Assembly: GCA_002255955.1 (NCBI GenBank)
Contig: NKIM01000011.1
Span: 62,001-126,000, forward strand
DNA length: 64,000 nt
Origin: Burkholderiales bacterium PBB2
Lineage (GTDB): Bacteria > Pseudomonadota > Gammaproteobacteria > Burkholderiales > Burkholderiaceae_C
Direction of reading: 5' to 3'
Under the pieces are notes generated by a model, which searched no databases, was not told the DNA's origin, and saw only the letters and a list, made by a program, of their open reading frames with translations. The translations under genes and the position numbers were made by a program. Below are positions 54,088 through 63,923 of the stretch, piece by piece; position 1 is the first letter of the stretch, and the number at the start of each line of letters is the position of its first letter.

Positions 54088-54404
54088 AAACTATCAAAGC
54101 AATCATTTGCCCCACACACCGGGGCTGGCAGCGACTTTGCCGCCTGCCCATCGATCTGAGGATCGATCCCCGCTGTCCGTCCGTGCTGGCGACTGCATCA
54201 TTCGCCCCGACAAATCGCTAAATTCGTGCAGTCGTTCACTTAGTATTTTTATCATTTGTAGTGAAATAGCAGCCAGCACATCGACACCAACGCTCCCGTT
54301 GAACGCCTTCGCAGGCGCTGGCCGAGATGTCCAGGACGAAGCCCAGGCACATCCACTTCCCCCGTGCCGAGCATCACATCAAGCCCATTTCAAGGAGTTC
54401 CGTC
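54088..54404. other. AT-richer region upstream of the chemosensory operon
   Basis: This 317-base region is clearly richer in A+T than its surroundings, especially about 54085-54110 and 54205-54270, and probably holds the promoter of the long operon that follows. A dyad TTCACT (54235-54240) / AGTGAA (54260-54265) brackets an AT-rich 19-base core. No clean sigma70 or FliA-type promoter can be assigned with confidence, and no gene is seen. Confidence 0.5.
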
Positions 54405-56333
54405 ATGGCCCTGGTCACCAAACAGCGCGAAACCGTCAGCGCCCCTGCCCTCGCCCCCGGTCTGGTCAAAGGCATCACCAAGTCGATGACCCGCGACGCC
54501 GAAGCCAACCGCAAGCGCGCCCGCACCCTGGCCAAGCAGCAGCAGGCCGCCGAACGCGTGGCCAGCGCCTCGACCCAGCTCTCGGCCGGCATCAACGAGG
54601 CCGCCTCGGCCTCGGAAGAACTCAAGCGCGCCGCCGACCAGATCGCCAGCGGCGCCGAGGAAGCCTCGGGCGCCGCCCAGGAATCGCTGGCCGCCATCAC
54701 CCAGGTGGTGGGCTCGCTGAGCCGCCAGATGACGGCCTGCACTCAGGCCCGCCAAAAGGCTGAGGGCATGCGCGACATGTCCGGCCGCGTCAACCAGGAA
54801 GTCAAGGCCACCATCAGCGCCGTTGGCGTGGCCGCCCAGCGCCAGGCCAGCTCGGTGCAAATGATGGCCGAGCTGGAACGCCAGGCCGCCAACATCGGCG
54901 ACATCGTCAAGGCCGTGGCCCGCATCGCCGATCAGACCAATCTGCTGGCCCTGAATGCCGCCATCGAAGCCGCACGCGCCGGCCAGCATGGCAAGGGCTT
55001 TGCCGTGGTCGCCGACGAGGTGCGCACCCTGGCCGAAACCAGCGAAAAGAGCGCCAAGCAGATCCAGGATCTGGTGGGTCAAATCCAGGGCGAGGTCGGC
55101 GTGATCGCCGAAGGCATCAACCAGTCGGCCGATGCCGTGCAGTCCGAGGTCGAGAAGAGCGAACAGATCCTGCAGCAGCTGGCCCGCATCGGCCAGGACG
55201 CGGCCGAGATCGTCTCCGGCGCCGTCGAGATCGCCAGCGCCGCCAGCCAGAGCAGCACCGCGGCCAACCAGGCGCTCAAGGGCGCCGAGCAGATCGCCGC
55301 CGCCGCGACCGAGCAGTCCTCGGCCTGCGAAGAGGCCGCCAAGACCGTGCAGGAGCAAAGCGCCGCGCTCGAGGAATGCGAGCAGACGGCCCAGAACCTC
55401 TCGGAGATCGCCGAAGAGCTGAAGAGCTCGACCGACATCGCCAAGAGCGCCGAAGAGGTGGCCTCGGCCGCCGAAGAGCTGTCCAGCGCCGTGGCCGAAA
55501 TCACCCGGGCGGCCAGCCAGATCATGGTGGCCCTGGAGCAGATCCGCAAAGGCGCGCAAAGCCAGGCCAGCGCCACCACCGAATCGGCCGCGGCCGTCAG
55601 CCAGATCAGCCGCGGCGCCCAGATCGCCGACGAGCGCGCCACCGAAGCCAGCCAGCGCGCCGCCGCCATCCGCAGCCTGATGGGCGAGAACAAGCAGCAC
55701 ATCGACAGCCTGGTGCGCACCATCGGCGGCAGCGTCGAGGCGACCCGCGCCAGCATGAAGCAGATCAAGGAGCTGGAGCTGGTCAGCCGCAAGATCGACA
55801 AGATCGTCGATGCGATCACGCAAGTCTCCATCCAGACCAATATGCTGGCCGTCAACGGCAGCATCGAAGCCGCGCGCGCCGGCGAGTACGGCAAGGGCTT
55901 TGTGGTGGTGGCCACCGACATCCGCAACCTCGCCCACGATTCGGCCGAGAACGCTGACCGCATCAAGGACCTGGTCAAGAGCATCCAGGACCAGATCAGC
56001 GCCGTCGGCCGTGACCTCAGCGATCTGATGAGCGCCGGCCTGGCCGAGGTCGAGAAGACCCGCGCCATCACCGCCAACCTCGAAGCCATGGAGAAAGACG
56101 TGGCCCAGGTCGAGCAGGGCAACCAGGAAGCCGTGGCCAGCGCCCGCGAGATCAGCACCGCCATGCAGCAGGTCAAGATCGCCGTGGACCAGGTCTCGGC
56201 CGCAGCCCAGCAGTCCGAGAAGGCAGCCGAGCAGGCCGCCAGCGCCGCCCGCCAGCAGGCCCAGGGCGCCGACGAGCTGAGCGCTGCCATCGAGGAAATC
56301 TCCTCCCTGGCCGACGAGCTGCAAAGCAACTGA
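54405..56333 (+). CDS. Soluble chemoreceptor with two signalling hairpin tips
   Basis: A 642-residue cytoplasmic receptor with no membrane helix, HAMP or recognisable sensory domain. The ATG at 54405 has AAGGAG 8 bases upstream. It contains two receptor hairpin tips exactly 300 residues apart: [17 protein letters not shown] starting at Gln177, and the divergent [17 protein letters not shown] at Gln477. Each is followed by a GKGF(A/V)VVA region. Between and around them are long Ala/Ser/Glu/Gln coiled coils with adaptation-like pairs. Presumably each tip can contact CheA/CheW. It heads the chemosensory operon, with the triple-CheW gene 37 bases downstream. I know of similar twin-tip receptors in other proteobacteria, so the architecture is rare but not unique. 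Confidence 0.9.
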   Translation: MALVTKQRETVSAPALAPGLVKGITKSMTRDAEANRKRARTLAKQQQAAERVASASTQLSAGINEAASASEELKRAADQIASGAEEASGAAQESLAAITQVVGSLSRQMTACTQARQKAEGMRDMSGRVNQEVKATISAVGVAAQRQASSVQMMAELERQAANIGDIVKAVARIADQTNLLALNAAIEAARAGQHGKGFAVVADEVRTLAETSEKSAKQIQDLVGQIQGEVGVIAEGINQSADAVQSEVEKSEQILQQLARIGQDAAEIVSGAVEIASAASQSSTAANQALKGAEQIAAAATEQSSACEEAAKTVQEQSAALEECEQTAQNLSEIAEELKSSTDIAKSAEEVASAAEELSSAVAEITRAASQIMVALEQIRKGAQSQASATTESAAAVSQISRGAQIADERATEASQRAAAIRSLMGENKQHIDSLVRTIGGSVEATRASMKQIKELELVSRKIDKIVDAITQVSIQTNMLAVNGSIEAARAGEYGKGFVVVATDIRNLAHDSAENADRIKDLVKSIQDQISAVGRDLSDLMSAGLAEVEKTRAITANLEAMEKDVAQVEQGNQEAVASAREISTAMQQVKIAVDQVSAAAQQSEKAAEQAASAARQQAQGADELSAAIEEISSLADELQSN

Positions 56334-56370
56334 GTCCACCGCGCACGCCCTCAGGCCTCAAGGAGTCGCC

Positions 56371-58095
56371 GTGAACCTCAAGCATCAACATCCGGACGGC
56401 GAGCCCGCGCGCGCCGACGCTGGCAGCCCGGCCAGCGATGGCAGCGCCGACCGCCAGTTCGTGACCTTCAGCGTGGCCGGCGAGATGTTTGCCGTGCCCA
56501 TGGACCCGGTGCAGGAAATCATCCGCCTGCCCGAAGTGGCCCAGCTGCCGCTGGCGCCCCATGCCCTGGAAGGCCTGGCCAATCTGCGCGGCCGGGTCCT
56601 GCCCATCATCAACCTGCGCACCCTGTTCGGCGCCGAGCGCCGCGAGGCCGACGACGCCACCCGAGCCCTGGTCATCAACCTGGGCCAGGCCCTGGGTTTC
56701 ATCGTCGACCATGTGGCCAGCGTCGTGAATGTGGAGCCCTCGCAGATCCAGGCGGCCGACGCGATCCAGAGCGTGGTCCGAACCGAATACCTGAGCGGGC
56801 TGATCCAGCAGGAGCGGCCGGAAGGCGGCACCCAGCTGCTGCTGATCCTGGATTTCGAACGCCTGGTGCAAGCTCAGTTCGGCGGCCTGCAAGCCGCGGG
56901 TGAGCTCCGCCGAGAGAGCCGCGATGGCCGCAGCAACGACAGCGCCCACACCCCGGTCGAAACCGATGTCCAGCAAAGCGCCGACGGCGAGCGCAGCGGT
57001 GGTGACAAAGCCGGTGGCGAAGACCTGCTGCTGGTCAGCTTCACCGTGGCCAGCCAGGAGTACGGCATCTCGATCAACGATGTGCAGGAGATCGTGCAGC
57101 TGCCTGAGCACATCACCAGCCTGCCCAACGCGCCCATCCATGTCAGCGGCCTGATCTCGCTGCGCCGCCGCCTGCTGCCCCTGCTGGACCTGCGCAGCCT
57201 GTTCGGCCTGGGCAGCATCGCGGCCGACGAGCACCACCGCATCGTCGTGGTGGCCCTGCCACCGGCGGTGCCCGGCGGTGAGCCGGCCCTGGTGGGCCTG
57301 ATCACCGACACCGTCAAGGAAGTGATCCATGTGCCGCGCCGCCAGAACGAGCCCATGCCCGGCATCCTGGCCCGCGATGTGCAGATGCAGGAGTTCGCCT
57401 CCATCTGCCGCCTGGACGAAGGCCGCCGCCTCGTCTCGGTGATTTCCACCCAAGCCCTGCTCGGTCTGGACGCCGTGCAAGAGGCCGCGGCCCTGCAACT
57501 GAGCCCCGGCTCCCTCCCCAACGATTCAGCCGCCGCGGAGCCCGCCCCCATGCACAGCAGCCCCACCGAAGCCAGCAGCCTGGAGCACCAGGAAGACCTG
57601 CAGGTCGTGATCTTCCGTCTCGGTGCCGAAGAGTTCGGCGTGCCCATCATGAGCGTGCAGGAGATCGTGCGCGTGCCCGAGCTGCTGACCCGCGTGCCCA
57701 AGACCCCGTCCTATGTGGAGGGCGTGATCAATCTGCGCGGCACAGTGCTGCCGGTGATCGACCAGCGCAGCCGCCTGGGCATGGCCACGCTGGAGCGCAA
57801 CGACCGCCAACGCATCATGGTCTTCATGGTCGACGGCATGCGCACCGGCTTCATCGTCGACTCGGTGGCCGAGGTGCTGCGCATCAACCGCCACAGCGTC
57901 TCGCCAGCGCCGGCCCTGAGCGTCGAGCAAGGCCGCCTGATCACCCAGGTGGCCAAGCTGGACGACAACAAGCGCCTGGTCATGCTGATCGACCAGCGCC
58001 AGCTGCTCGACGCCGGCGAAGCCCTGGCCATGCACCAGGCCTTCGAGAGCCGCAGCGCGCCGACGCTGGAGCCCGAGCTGGCCCGCGCCGCCTGA
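56371..58095 (+). CDS. Triple CheW-domain coupling protein
   Basis: A 574-residue protein made of three CheW domains in tandem: about 25-165 (FVTFSVAGEMFAVPMDPVQEIIRLPE), about 222-370 (LLLVSFTVASQEYGISINDVQEIVQLPE) and about 405-550 (LQVVIFRLGAEEFGVPIMSVQEIVRVPE). The start is a GTG at 56371 with AAGGAG 5 bases upstream. Single CheW proteins couple one receptor to CheA; a trivalent version could bridge three partners and build a different array. Acidic linkers of 40-60 residues separate the domains. It follows the twin-tip receptor gene. Confidence 0.9.
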   Translation: MNLKHQHPDGEPARADAGSPASDGSADRQFVTFSVAGEMFAVPMDPVQEIIRLPEVAQLPLAPHALEGLANLRGRVLPIINLRTLFGAERREADDATRALVINLGQALGFIVDHVASVVNVEPSQIQAADAIQSVVRTEYLSGLIQQERPEGGTQLLLILDFERLVQAQFGGLQAAGELRRESRDGRSNDSAHTPVETDVQQSADGERSGGDKAGGEDLLLVSFTVASQEYGISINDVQEIVQLPEHITSLPNAPIHVSGLISLRRRLLPLLDLRSLFGLGSIAADEHHRIVVVALPPAVPGGEPALVGLITDTVKEVIHVPRRQNEPMPGILARDVQMQEFASICRLDEGRRLVSVISTQALLGLDAVQEAAALQLSPGSLPNDSAAAEPAPMHSSPTEASSLEHQEDLQVVIFRLGAEEFGVPIMSVQEIVRVPELLTRVPKTPSYVEGVINLRGTVLPVIDQRSRLGMATLERNDRQRIMVFMVDGMRTGFIVDSVAEVLRINRHSVSPAPALSVEQGRLITQVAKLDDNKRLVMLIDQRQLLDAGEALAMHQAFESRSAPTLEPELARAA

Positions 58096-58155
58096 GCCCA
58101 CCGCACGCCCGCCGCCCTCCCGCGTCACCCACCACCGTTGCCCTCGAGCCGCACC

Positions 58156-59304
58156 ATGAAACGGGTACTGATCGTCGATGACTCGGCGCTGATGCGCAGG
58201 CTGATGACCGAGATGCTGAGCGAAGCCGGCTTCGAAGTCGCAGCCGCACGCACCGGCGTCGAGGGTGTCAACCGCCTGACCGAATGGCATCCCGATGTCG
58301 TGACCCTGGACATCAACATGCCGGAGATGGATGGCCTGACCGCCCTGTCCCTGCTGATGCAGGCCCGCCCCACGCCCGTGGTGATGGTGTCCTCGCTGAC
58401 CGAGCAGGGAACGCAGGCCACGCTGGAAGCCCTGGCCCTGGGCGCGGTGGACTTCGTCCACAAGCCCGGCGGCACCATTTCCCTGTCCATGGACCAGGTG
58501 CGCGAGGAACTGGTCGGCAAGGTGCGAGCCGCCGCCCAAGCCCAGCCGCGCCGCCCCAGCGGCCTGAACCGCGACCGCAGCCAGCGCCCGGCGCTGAGCA
58601 GCAGCGGCGGCGGCCACAGCCCGCGGCCCGAGTTTCCGGCACGCAGCCCCCGTGTGGCCGCTCCGGCGCCGGCGCGCTTCTTCCCCGCAGCGCAGGCCCA
58701 GGCCAGCGGCGTGGCGACCGAGGCGCTGCCCGGCCTGGTGCTGATCGGCGTGTCCACCGGCGGCCCACGCACGCTGGAAGACATCCTGCCCCAGCTGCCC
58801 GAGAACTTTCCCTGGGCCGTGCTGGTGGCCCAGCACATGCCGCCGCACTTCACCGAGTCCTTTGCCCAACGCATGAACGGCCTGTGCCGCCTCACGGTGC
58901 GTGAGTGCAGCGCCCCCACCCCGCTGACCCCGGGCATGGTGCTGATTGCCAAGGGCGGCTGCGACATGATCGTCACCGAGCAGTTGGGCCGCCTGGTGGC
59001 CCAGCCGCGGCCCGAATCGCCCGCCCACCCCTGGCATCCCAGCGTCGATGTGCTGGTGGAAAGCGCCATGCGCCGCCTGCCCGCCCAGCGCCTGATCGGC
59101 GTGCTGCTGACCGGCATGGGCGACGACGGTGCCGCCAGCATGACCCGGCTGCGCCAGAGCGGCGGCCGCACGGTGGCCGAATCGAGCGACAGCGCCGTGG
59201 TGTTCGGCATGCCGGCTGAATTGATCCGCCTCGGGGGCGCCAGCGTGGTGCGCCCCAGCAGCGGAATTGCCCAACAGATCCAGCACTGGATCTCCGCGTC
59301 CTAA
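58156..59304 (+). CDS. cheB: CheB protein-glutamate methylesterase
   Basis: A 382-residue receptor demethylase/deamidase. The ATG at 58156 (MKRVLIVDDSALMRRLM) is preferred to a TTG six codons upstream. The receiver domain has phosphorylatable Asp52 in TLDINMPEMDG. A long Pro/Arg/Ser linker (about 125-185) leads to the methylesterase domain with the catalytic triad Ser200 (GVSTGGP), His227 (AQHMPP) and Asp324 (GMGDDGA). It opposes CheR in adaptation. Usual lengths are about 350, so the linker is slightly long. Confidence 0.95.
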   Translation: MKRVLIVDDSALMRRLMTEMLSEAGFEVAAARTGVEGVNRLTEWHPDVVTLDINMPEMDGLTALSLLMQARPTPVVMVSSLTEQGTQATLEALALGAVDFVHKPGGTISLSMDQVREELVGKVRAAAQAQPRRPSGLNRDRSQRPALSSSGGGHSPRPEFPARSPRVAAPAPARFFPAAQAQASGVATEALPGLVLIGVSTGGPRTLEDILPQLPENFPWAVLVAQHMPPHFTESFAQRMNGLCRLTVRECSAPTPLTPGMVLIAKGGCDMIVTEQLGRLVAQPRPESPAHPWHPSVDVLVESAMRRLPAQRLIGVLLTGMGDDGAASMTRLRQSGGRTVAESSDSAVVFGMPAELIRLGGASVVRPSSGIAQQIQHWISAS

Positions 59305-59326
59305 ACGGCGCAACAGGACCCCCACC

Positions 59327-59953
59327 ATGGCACTCCGAAAAGTCACCGACGGCGCCACGCTGCACGCAGTCCAGCCGCGCCAGCAAAGCCGGCTCCTGCC
59401 CGACCTGCTGGTCCAGCTGAGCGCCCCTCAGGCCGAGCAACGCCGATGGGCCGCACGCGACCTGGCGGCCCATCCCGATGCCGCGCCGGCTCTGGGCGCC
59501 CAGCTGATGATCGAACGGGACAGCGCCGTGCGCGAAGCCTTGTTCACCAGCCTCAACACCCTGGCCAATGCCACCGCAGCCCAGGCCCTGCTGCCCCTGC
59601 TGCGCAGCGACGATGCCCAGCTGCGCAACGGCGCCATCGAGACCCTGGCCTCGATGCCGCATCTGGTGGCGCCCTGCATGGAACAGCTGCTGCGCGACCC
59701 CGACCCCGATGTGCGCATCCTCAGCGTCAACCTGCTGGGCGAGCTCCGCCACAAGCAAGTGCCGCAATGGCTGCTGCTGGTGCTGGAGCAGGAGCAGGAG
59801 CTCAATGTGGTGGCCAGCGCGGTGGACTTGCTGGTCGAGCTCGGTGACCGCCAGCACATGCCGGCGCTGCAGAAAGTCCGTGAACGTTTCGCCGACGACG
59901 CTTACCTGAGCTTCGCCGTGGACATGGCCTTGCAACACATAGGCGCCGCATGA
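59327..59953 (+). CDS. HEAT-repeat protein in che operon
   Basis: A 208-residue protein. The ATG at 59327 (MALRKVTDG) follows AGGA. From residue about 40 it consists of HEAT-like helical pairs such as DSAVREALFTSLNTLANATAAQALLPLLRSDDAQLRNGAIETLASM and DPDPDVRILSVNLLGELRHKQV. Such repeats form protein-binding solenoids. Its stop overlaps the cheR ATG by 4 bases, so it is an integral part of the chemosensory operon, perhaps as scaffold or as an adaptor for the output. The exact partner is unknown. Confidence 0.85.
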   Translation: MALRKVTDGATLHAVQPRQQSRLLPDLLVQLSAPQAEQRRWAARDLAAHPDAAPALGAQLMIERDSAVREALFTSLNTLANATAAQALLPLLRSDDAQLRNGAIETLASMPHLVAPCMEQLLRDPDPDVRILSVNLLGELRHKQVPQWLLLVLEQEQELNVVASAVDLLVELGDRQHMPALQKVRERFADDAYLSFAVDMALQHIGAA

Positions 59954-60825
59954 ACACCGAACTCAAAGCCCGCAACCGGGCCCAGATCAGCGAGGCGGAC
60001 TTCCTCAAGTTCCGCGAGTTCTTCTATCGCAAGACGGGCATCCACTTCGAAGAAAGCAAACGCTACTTCGTCGACAAGCGCCTGATCGAGCGGATGGAGG
60101 CGACCGGAGCCGAGGACTTCCGCGCCTACTTCCTGGCCCTGCGCTTCGAGCGCAACAGCCAGGAAGAGCTGCAGCACCTGGTCAACTCGATGACGGTCAA
60201 CGAGACCTACTTCTTCCGCGAGTCCTACCAGTTCGACTGCATGGTCAAGGACATGCTGAACGAGGTGATCAAGCGCAAGGCACCGGGTGACCGCATCCGC
60301 ATCTGGTCGGTGCCCTCCTCCACCGGCGAGGAGCCCTACTCGATCGCCATCTACCTGCTGGAGCGCTGGGCCCACATCAACGACTACGAGGTCGAGATCC
60401 TGTCCTCGGACATCGACACCAAGGTGCTCAGCGCGGCGCAGCGCGGCGTCTACTCGGCCCGCTCCATCGCCAACCTGCCGCGCGACTACCTGAACCGCTA
60501 CTTCACCCAGACCCGCGATCAGGAGTGGACGATCTCGCGCGATCTGGTGGCGGCGGTGGACTTCAGCCAAGTCAACCTCAGCGACCCGGCCGACACGCGG
60601 CGCTTCCGCAATATCGACCTGATCTTCTGCCGCAATCTGCTGATCTATTTCGACGACCTGTCCCGCAAGGTGGCCGCCGAAGCCATGTTCGATGCGCTCA
60701 GCCCGGGCGGTTTCATCTGCCTGGGCCATTCGGAATCGATGAGCCGCATCACTTCGCTCTACCGCGTTCGGCGCTTCGCCGACGCCATGGTCTACCAAAA
60801 ACCTCTGCAGGGAGAGTCCCCATGA
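59950..60825 (+). CDS. cheR: CheR chemotaxis protein methyltransferase
   Basis: A 291-residue methyltransferase that uses S-adenosylmethionine to methylate receptor glutamates. The N-terminal helical domain (DFLKFREFFYRKTGIHFEE) is followed by the active-site segment MTVNETYFFRE near residue 81 and the SAM-binding SSTGEEPYS at 123-131. FRNIDLIFCRNLLIYFDDL near residue 212 is also characteristic. No C-terminal pentapeptide-tether or TPR extension is present. It overlaps the HEAT gene upstream and the response regulator gene downstream by 4 bases. Confidence 0.96.
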   Translation: MNTELKARNRAQISEADFLKFREFFYRKTGIHFEESKRYFVDKRLIERMEATGAEDFRAYFLALRFERNSQEELQHLVNSMTVNETYFFRESYQFDCMVKDMLNEVIKRKAPGDRIRIWSVPSSTGEEPYSIAIYLLERWAHINDYEVEILSSDIDTKVLSAAQRGVYSARSIANLPRDYLNRYFTQTRDQEWTISRDLVAAVDFSQVNLSDPADTRRFRNIDLIFCRNLLIYFDDLSRKVAAEAMFDALSPGGFICLGHSESMSRITSLYRVRRFADAMVYQKPLQGESP

Positions 60826-61283
60826 GTGCAGCCCATATCCTCGTGGTCGACGACGCCGCCACCGTGCGCATGTACCACCGCAAACTGCTGGGCGATGCCG
60901 GCTGGCAATGCGCCGAGGCCGTCAACGGCATGGACGCGCTGGAGAAAGTGGCCAGCCTGCCCGATGGTCAGCGCTTCGACCTCTTCGTGGTCGACGTCAA
61001 CATGCCCAAGCTCGACGGCTACGGTTTTGTGCGCGAGCTGCGCCGCCTGCCCCTGGCCCTGCAAGCGCCGGTGCTGATGGTCTCCACCGAGGCGCAAAGC
61101 CAGGATGCCGGTGCCGCCCGCCAGGCCGGCGCCAACTGCTACCTGATCAAACCGGCCAAGCCGGCCGAGCTGGTGCTGACCGCCGCCCTGCTGCTGGGTG
61201 ACATCACTGCGGCGCTGCAGGCCGCCAGCGCCGCCGCGGCCCTGCCCCCTTCGCTGAGCCTGCCCAAAGGAGTCCTGGCATGA
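60822..61283 (+). CDS. CheY-like response regulator
   Basis: A 153-residue single receiver domain. Conserved acidic residues lie at Asp10-Asp11, the phospho-acceptor is Asp58 (VVDVNMPKLDG), and the signature Thr89 and Lys110 (YLIKPAKP) are present. A short Ala/Leu-rich C-terminal tail of about 30 residues follows. It starts inside the cheR stop and its own stop overlaps the cheA ATG, so it is tightly coupled to both. It could be the output regulator or a phosphate sink. Confidence 0.92.
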   Translation: MSAAHILVVDDAATVRMYHRKLLGDAGWQCAEAVNGMDALEKVASLPDGQRFDLFVVDVNMPKLDGYGFVRELRRLPLALQAPVLMVSTEAQSQDAGAARQAGANCYLIKPAKPAELVLTAALLLGDITAALQAASAAAALPPSLSLPKGVLA

Positions 61284-63631
61284 GCACCACCGAACTTCTC
61301 GACCAATTCGTGCAGGAAGCGCGCGAATGCCTGGAGCAGATCGGCGAACGCCTGCTGCAGGTGGAGCGCGCGCCGGGCGACGCGGCCCTGCTGAACGATT
61401 TGTTCCGCCTGGTCCACACGCTCAAGGGCAATTGCGGCCTGTTTGATTTCAAGCCGCTGGAGCTGCTGGTGCATGCCGGCGAAGACCTGCTGGACCGCGT
61501 GCGCAGCGGCCAACTGAGCTACAGCGGCCAGATCGCTGACGCCCTGCTGGACGCCATGGACCTGGCCATCGAACTGGTCGAGCGCATCGCCAGCGACGGC
61601 CGCCTGGACGACAGCCGCCTGGCCCAAAGCCAGGCCCTGGCGCAGCAGATCCGTGCCCGGCTGAACGATGGCAAGGCCAGCCCCCCCGAGGCGGCCGCCG
61701 CGTCTGCGGCCGGCCCGGCCACGACTGCAGCCCCCGACTGGATCCTCGACCTGCCCGAGGCGCAGCGCCGCCCCGGCCGCGTGCTGCTGCGCTACCGCCC
61801 CGAGCCGGAATGCTTTTTCAAGGGTGAAGACCCGCTGCGCCTGGTCATGGCCACGCCGGGCCTGCAGCACCTGGATCTGGCACCCGGCATCGCCTGGCCC
61901 GAAGCGGCCGATTTCGATTGCTACCAATGCCGGCTGGACTTCCTGCTCAGCTGCGACGCACCGCTGGCCTATGTGACCGAGCACTACCGCTACGTGCCCG
62001 AGCAGATCGAGAGTTACCTGGTGCCCGCCGCCAGCGCGCCAGCAGCGACCGCAGCATCGGCACCGGCAGCCACTGCCGGCGCCAACCCCAGCACACTCGA
62101 AGCCACCCAGGCCATGCTGGCGCGCCGCGCCCTGCAGATCTGGGACGAGCAACGCCGCCTGCTGGAGCAGGGCTCGCCCAATGCCGCCAGCCTGCGCGCC
62201 ACCCGCGAGGTCTTTGCCCACCTGCTGCAGGTGTTGGCCTGCGAAGGCACGGCCGGTGACGGCGCCCTGGTGCCCGAACTCGATGCCAGCCTGAGCCGCC
62301 TGATGCAGGTGCCCGAGAACGCGCCCGCCTTGCTGGCCTGGTCGGCCCAGCACCGCCCGGGCAGCAATGCCAAGGCAGCGGGCACCGGCAACAGCACCCT
62401 GAGCGAAGACCAGGGCAGCGAGCCCGGTGCCGGCAGCAACGGCCACGGCGATCGCGGCCAGCGCGTGCTCAAGGTCAACCAGGACAAGATCGATCGCCTG
62501 ATGGGATTGATCGGCGAGATGGTGGTGGCCAAGAACGCCCTGCCCTACCTGGCCCAGCGGGCCGAGACCTTGTACGGCCAGCGCGACCTGGCCCGCGAGA
62601 TCAAGACCCAGTACGCCGTCATCAACCGCATCGCCGAGGACATGCAGCACGCCATCATGCAGGTGCGCATGCTGCCGGTGGGCACCATCTTCCAGCGCTT
62701 CGGCCGCCTGGTGCGCGACACCAGCAAGCGCCTGGGCAAGGAGGTGCGCCTGGTGATCGAGGGCGAGGACACCGAAGCCGACAAGAACGTCATCGAGTCG
62801 CTCGCCGACCCGCTGATCCACATCCTGCGCAACAGCCTCGATCACGGCATCGAAAGCCCGGCCCAGCGCCTGGCCGCCGGCAAGCCGGCCATGGGCACGC
62901 TGCGCGTCAGCGCCCGCCAGGAGGGCGACCGCGTGCTGCTGGACATCAGCGACGACGGCGCCGGCGTCGACACCGAGCGGGTGCGGGCCAAGGCGGTCGA
63001 GCGCGGCCTGATCCCGGCCGAACGCGCCGAGCTGCTGAGCGAGCATGAAGCGGTGCAGCTGATCTTTCTGCCGGGTTTCTCGACCGCGGACGCGATCTCC
63101 GACCTGTCCGGCCGCGGCGTCGGCATGGATGTGGTGCGCGCCGCCGTCGAGCGGGTCAACGGCGTCGTCAGCCTGAGCAGCGAGCGCGGCCAGGGCACAC
63201 GCATCCGCCTGTCGCTGCCGCTGTCGATGGCGGTGACCAATGTGATGATGATCGAGACCGCTGGCATCCGCTTCGGCGTGCCCATGGACCTGATCATCGA
63301 GACCGTGCGAGTGCCGGCCGAAGACATCCACCATTTCAAGAGCGCCCAGACCGCCGTGCTGCGCGGCCGCGTCGTGCCCCTGCGCACGCTCAACAGCCTG
63401 CTCGACATGCCTTGTGCACCGCGCCTGAACAGCGAAGGCGAGCACGCCGTGCTGCTGGTGCGCCTGGGCCAGGAGCCGATCGGCCTGATCGTCGATGAGT
63501 TCCACGGCACCAGCGACATCATCCTCAAGCCCCTGGACGGCGTGCTGGCCGGCCTGACCGCCTTCGCCGGCACCGCCCTGATGGGCGATGGCAGCGTGCT
63601 GATGATCCTCAACCCCAAGGAGCTGCTGTGA
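61280..63631 (+). CDS. cheA: CheA chemotaxis histidine kinase
   Basis: A 783-residue kinase. HPt domain with phosphorylatable His46 (LVHTLKGNCGLFDF). Next is a region (about 150-255) resembling a regulator-docking P2 domain with RCLDF-like strands, and an Ala-rich linker. The P3 dimerisation part is KVNQDKIDRLMGLIGEMVVAKN. The ATPase domain has the N box HILRNSLDHGIE, the G boxes DISDDGAGVD and GRGVGMDVV, and the C-terminal CheW-like regulatory domain (VMMIETAGIRFGVPMDLI). No receiver is fused to it. It overlaps the response-regulator gene by 4 bases. Confidence 0.96.
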   Translation: MSTTELLDQFVQEARECLEQIGERLLQVERAPGDAALLNDLFRLVHTLKGNCGLFDFKPLELLVHAGEDLLDRVRSGQLSYSGQIADALLDAMDLAIELVERIASDGRLDDSRLAQSQALAQQIRARLNDGKASPPEAAAASAAGPATTAAPDWILDLPEAQRRPGRVLLRYRPEPECFFKGEDPLRLVMATPGLQHLDLAPGIAWPEAADFDCYQCRLDFLLSCDAPLAYVTEHYRYVPEQIESYLVPAASAPAATAASAPAATAGANPSTLEATQAMLARRALQIWDEQRRLLEQGSPNAASLRATREVFAHLLQVLACEGTAGDGALVPELDASLSRLMQVPENAPALLAWSAQHRPGSNAKAAGTGNSTLSEDQGSEPGAGSNGHGDRGQRVLKVNQDKIDRLMGLIGEMVVAKNALPYLAQRAETLYGQRDLAREIKTQYAVINRIAEDMQHAIMQVRMLPVGTIFQRFGRLVRDTSKRLGKEVRLVIEGEDTEADKNVIESLADPLIHILRNSLDHGIESPAQRLAAGKPAMGTLRVSARQEGDRVLLDISDDGAGVDTERVRAKAVERGLIPAERAELLSEHEAVQLIFLPGFSTADAISDLSGRGVGMDVVRAAVERVNGVVSLSSERGQGTRIRLSLPLSMAVTNVMMIETAGIRFGVPMDLIIETVRVPAEDIHHFKSAQTAVLRGRVVPLRTLNSLLDMPCAPRLNSEGEHAVLLVRLGQEPIGLIVDEFHGTSDIILKPLDGVLAGLTAFAGTALMGDGSVLMILNPKELL

Positions 63632-63864
63632 TGGCCATCCGATACCTGAAACAACACGCAGCCCTGGACGGCCAGATCAGCGTCGAGGACGCCGAGGCCC
63701 TGGCCAGCTGGCTGGGCGAACAGGCCCGCCCCATGGTGGACCTGAAGCGCTGCGAGGGCCTGCACGCCGCCGTGCTGCAGGTGTTGCTGGCCCTGCGCCC
63801 GCGCCTGAAAACCCCGCCCAGCGACGAACGCCTGGCCCATCTGCTGCTGAGCCTGCCGCGCTGA
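63631..63864 (+). CDS. Small STAS-like protein in che operon
   Basis: A 77-residue protein starting at the ATG at 63631, which shares one base with the cheA stop (TGATG). An in-frame GTG one codon earlier is possible. The pattern ITYL..HAALDGQISVEDAEALASWL then VDLKRCEGLHAAVLQVLLAL has the strand-helix order of a minimal STAS-like fold, comparable to small proteins found next to some cheA genes. No conserved phospho-serine is obvious. Function in this pathway unknown. Confidence 0.6.
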   Translation: MAIRYLKQHAALDGQISVEDAEALASWLGEQARPMVDLKRCEGLHAAVLQVLLALRPRLKTPPSDERLAHLLLSLPR

Positions 63865-63923
63865 CACGCGCCTCGCCCAGCCACCCCTTGAAGCGACACG
63901 CAGCGATCACCGAGGAGCCCGCC

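Noticed and set aside
54390-56339. 649-residue minus-strand open frame
   Set aside because: It is the antisense shadow of the twin-tip chemoreceptor; the Gly/Leu/Asp-rich translation mirrors the Ala/Ser coiled coil.
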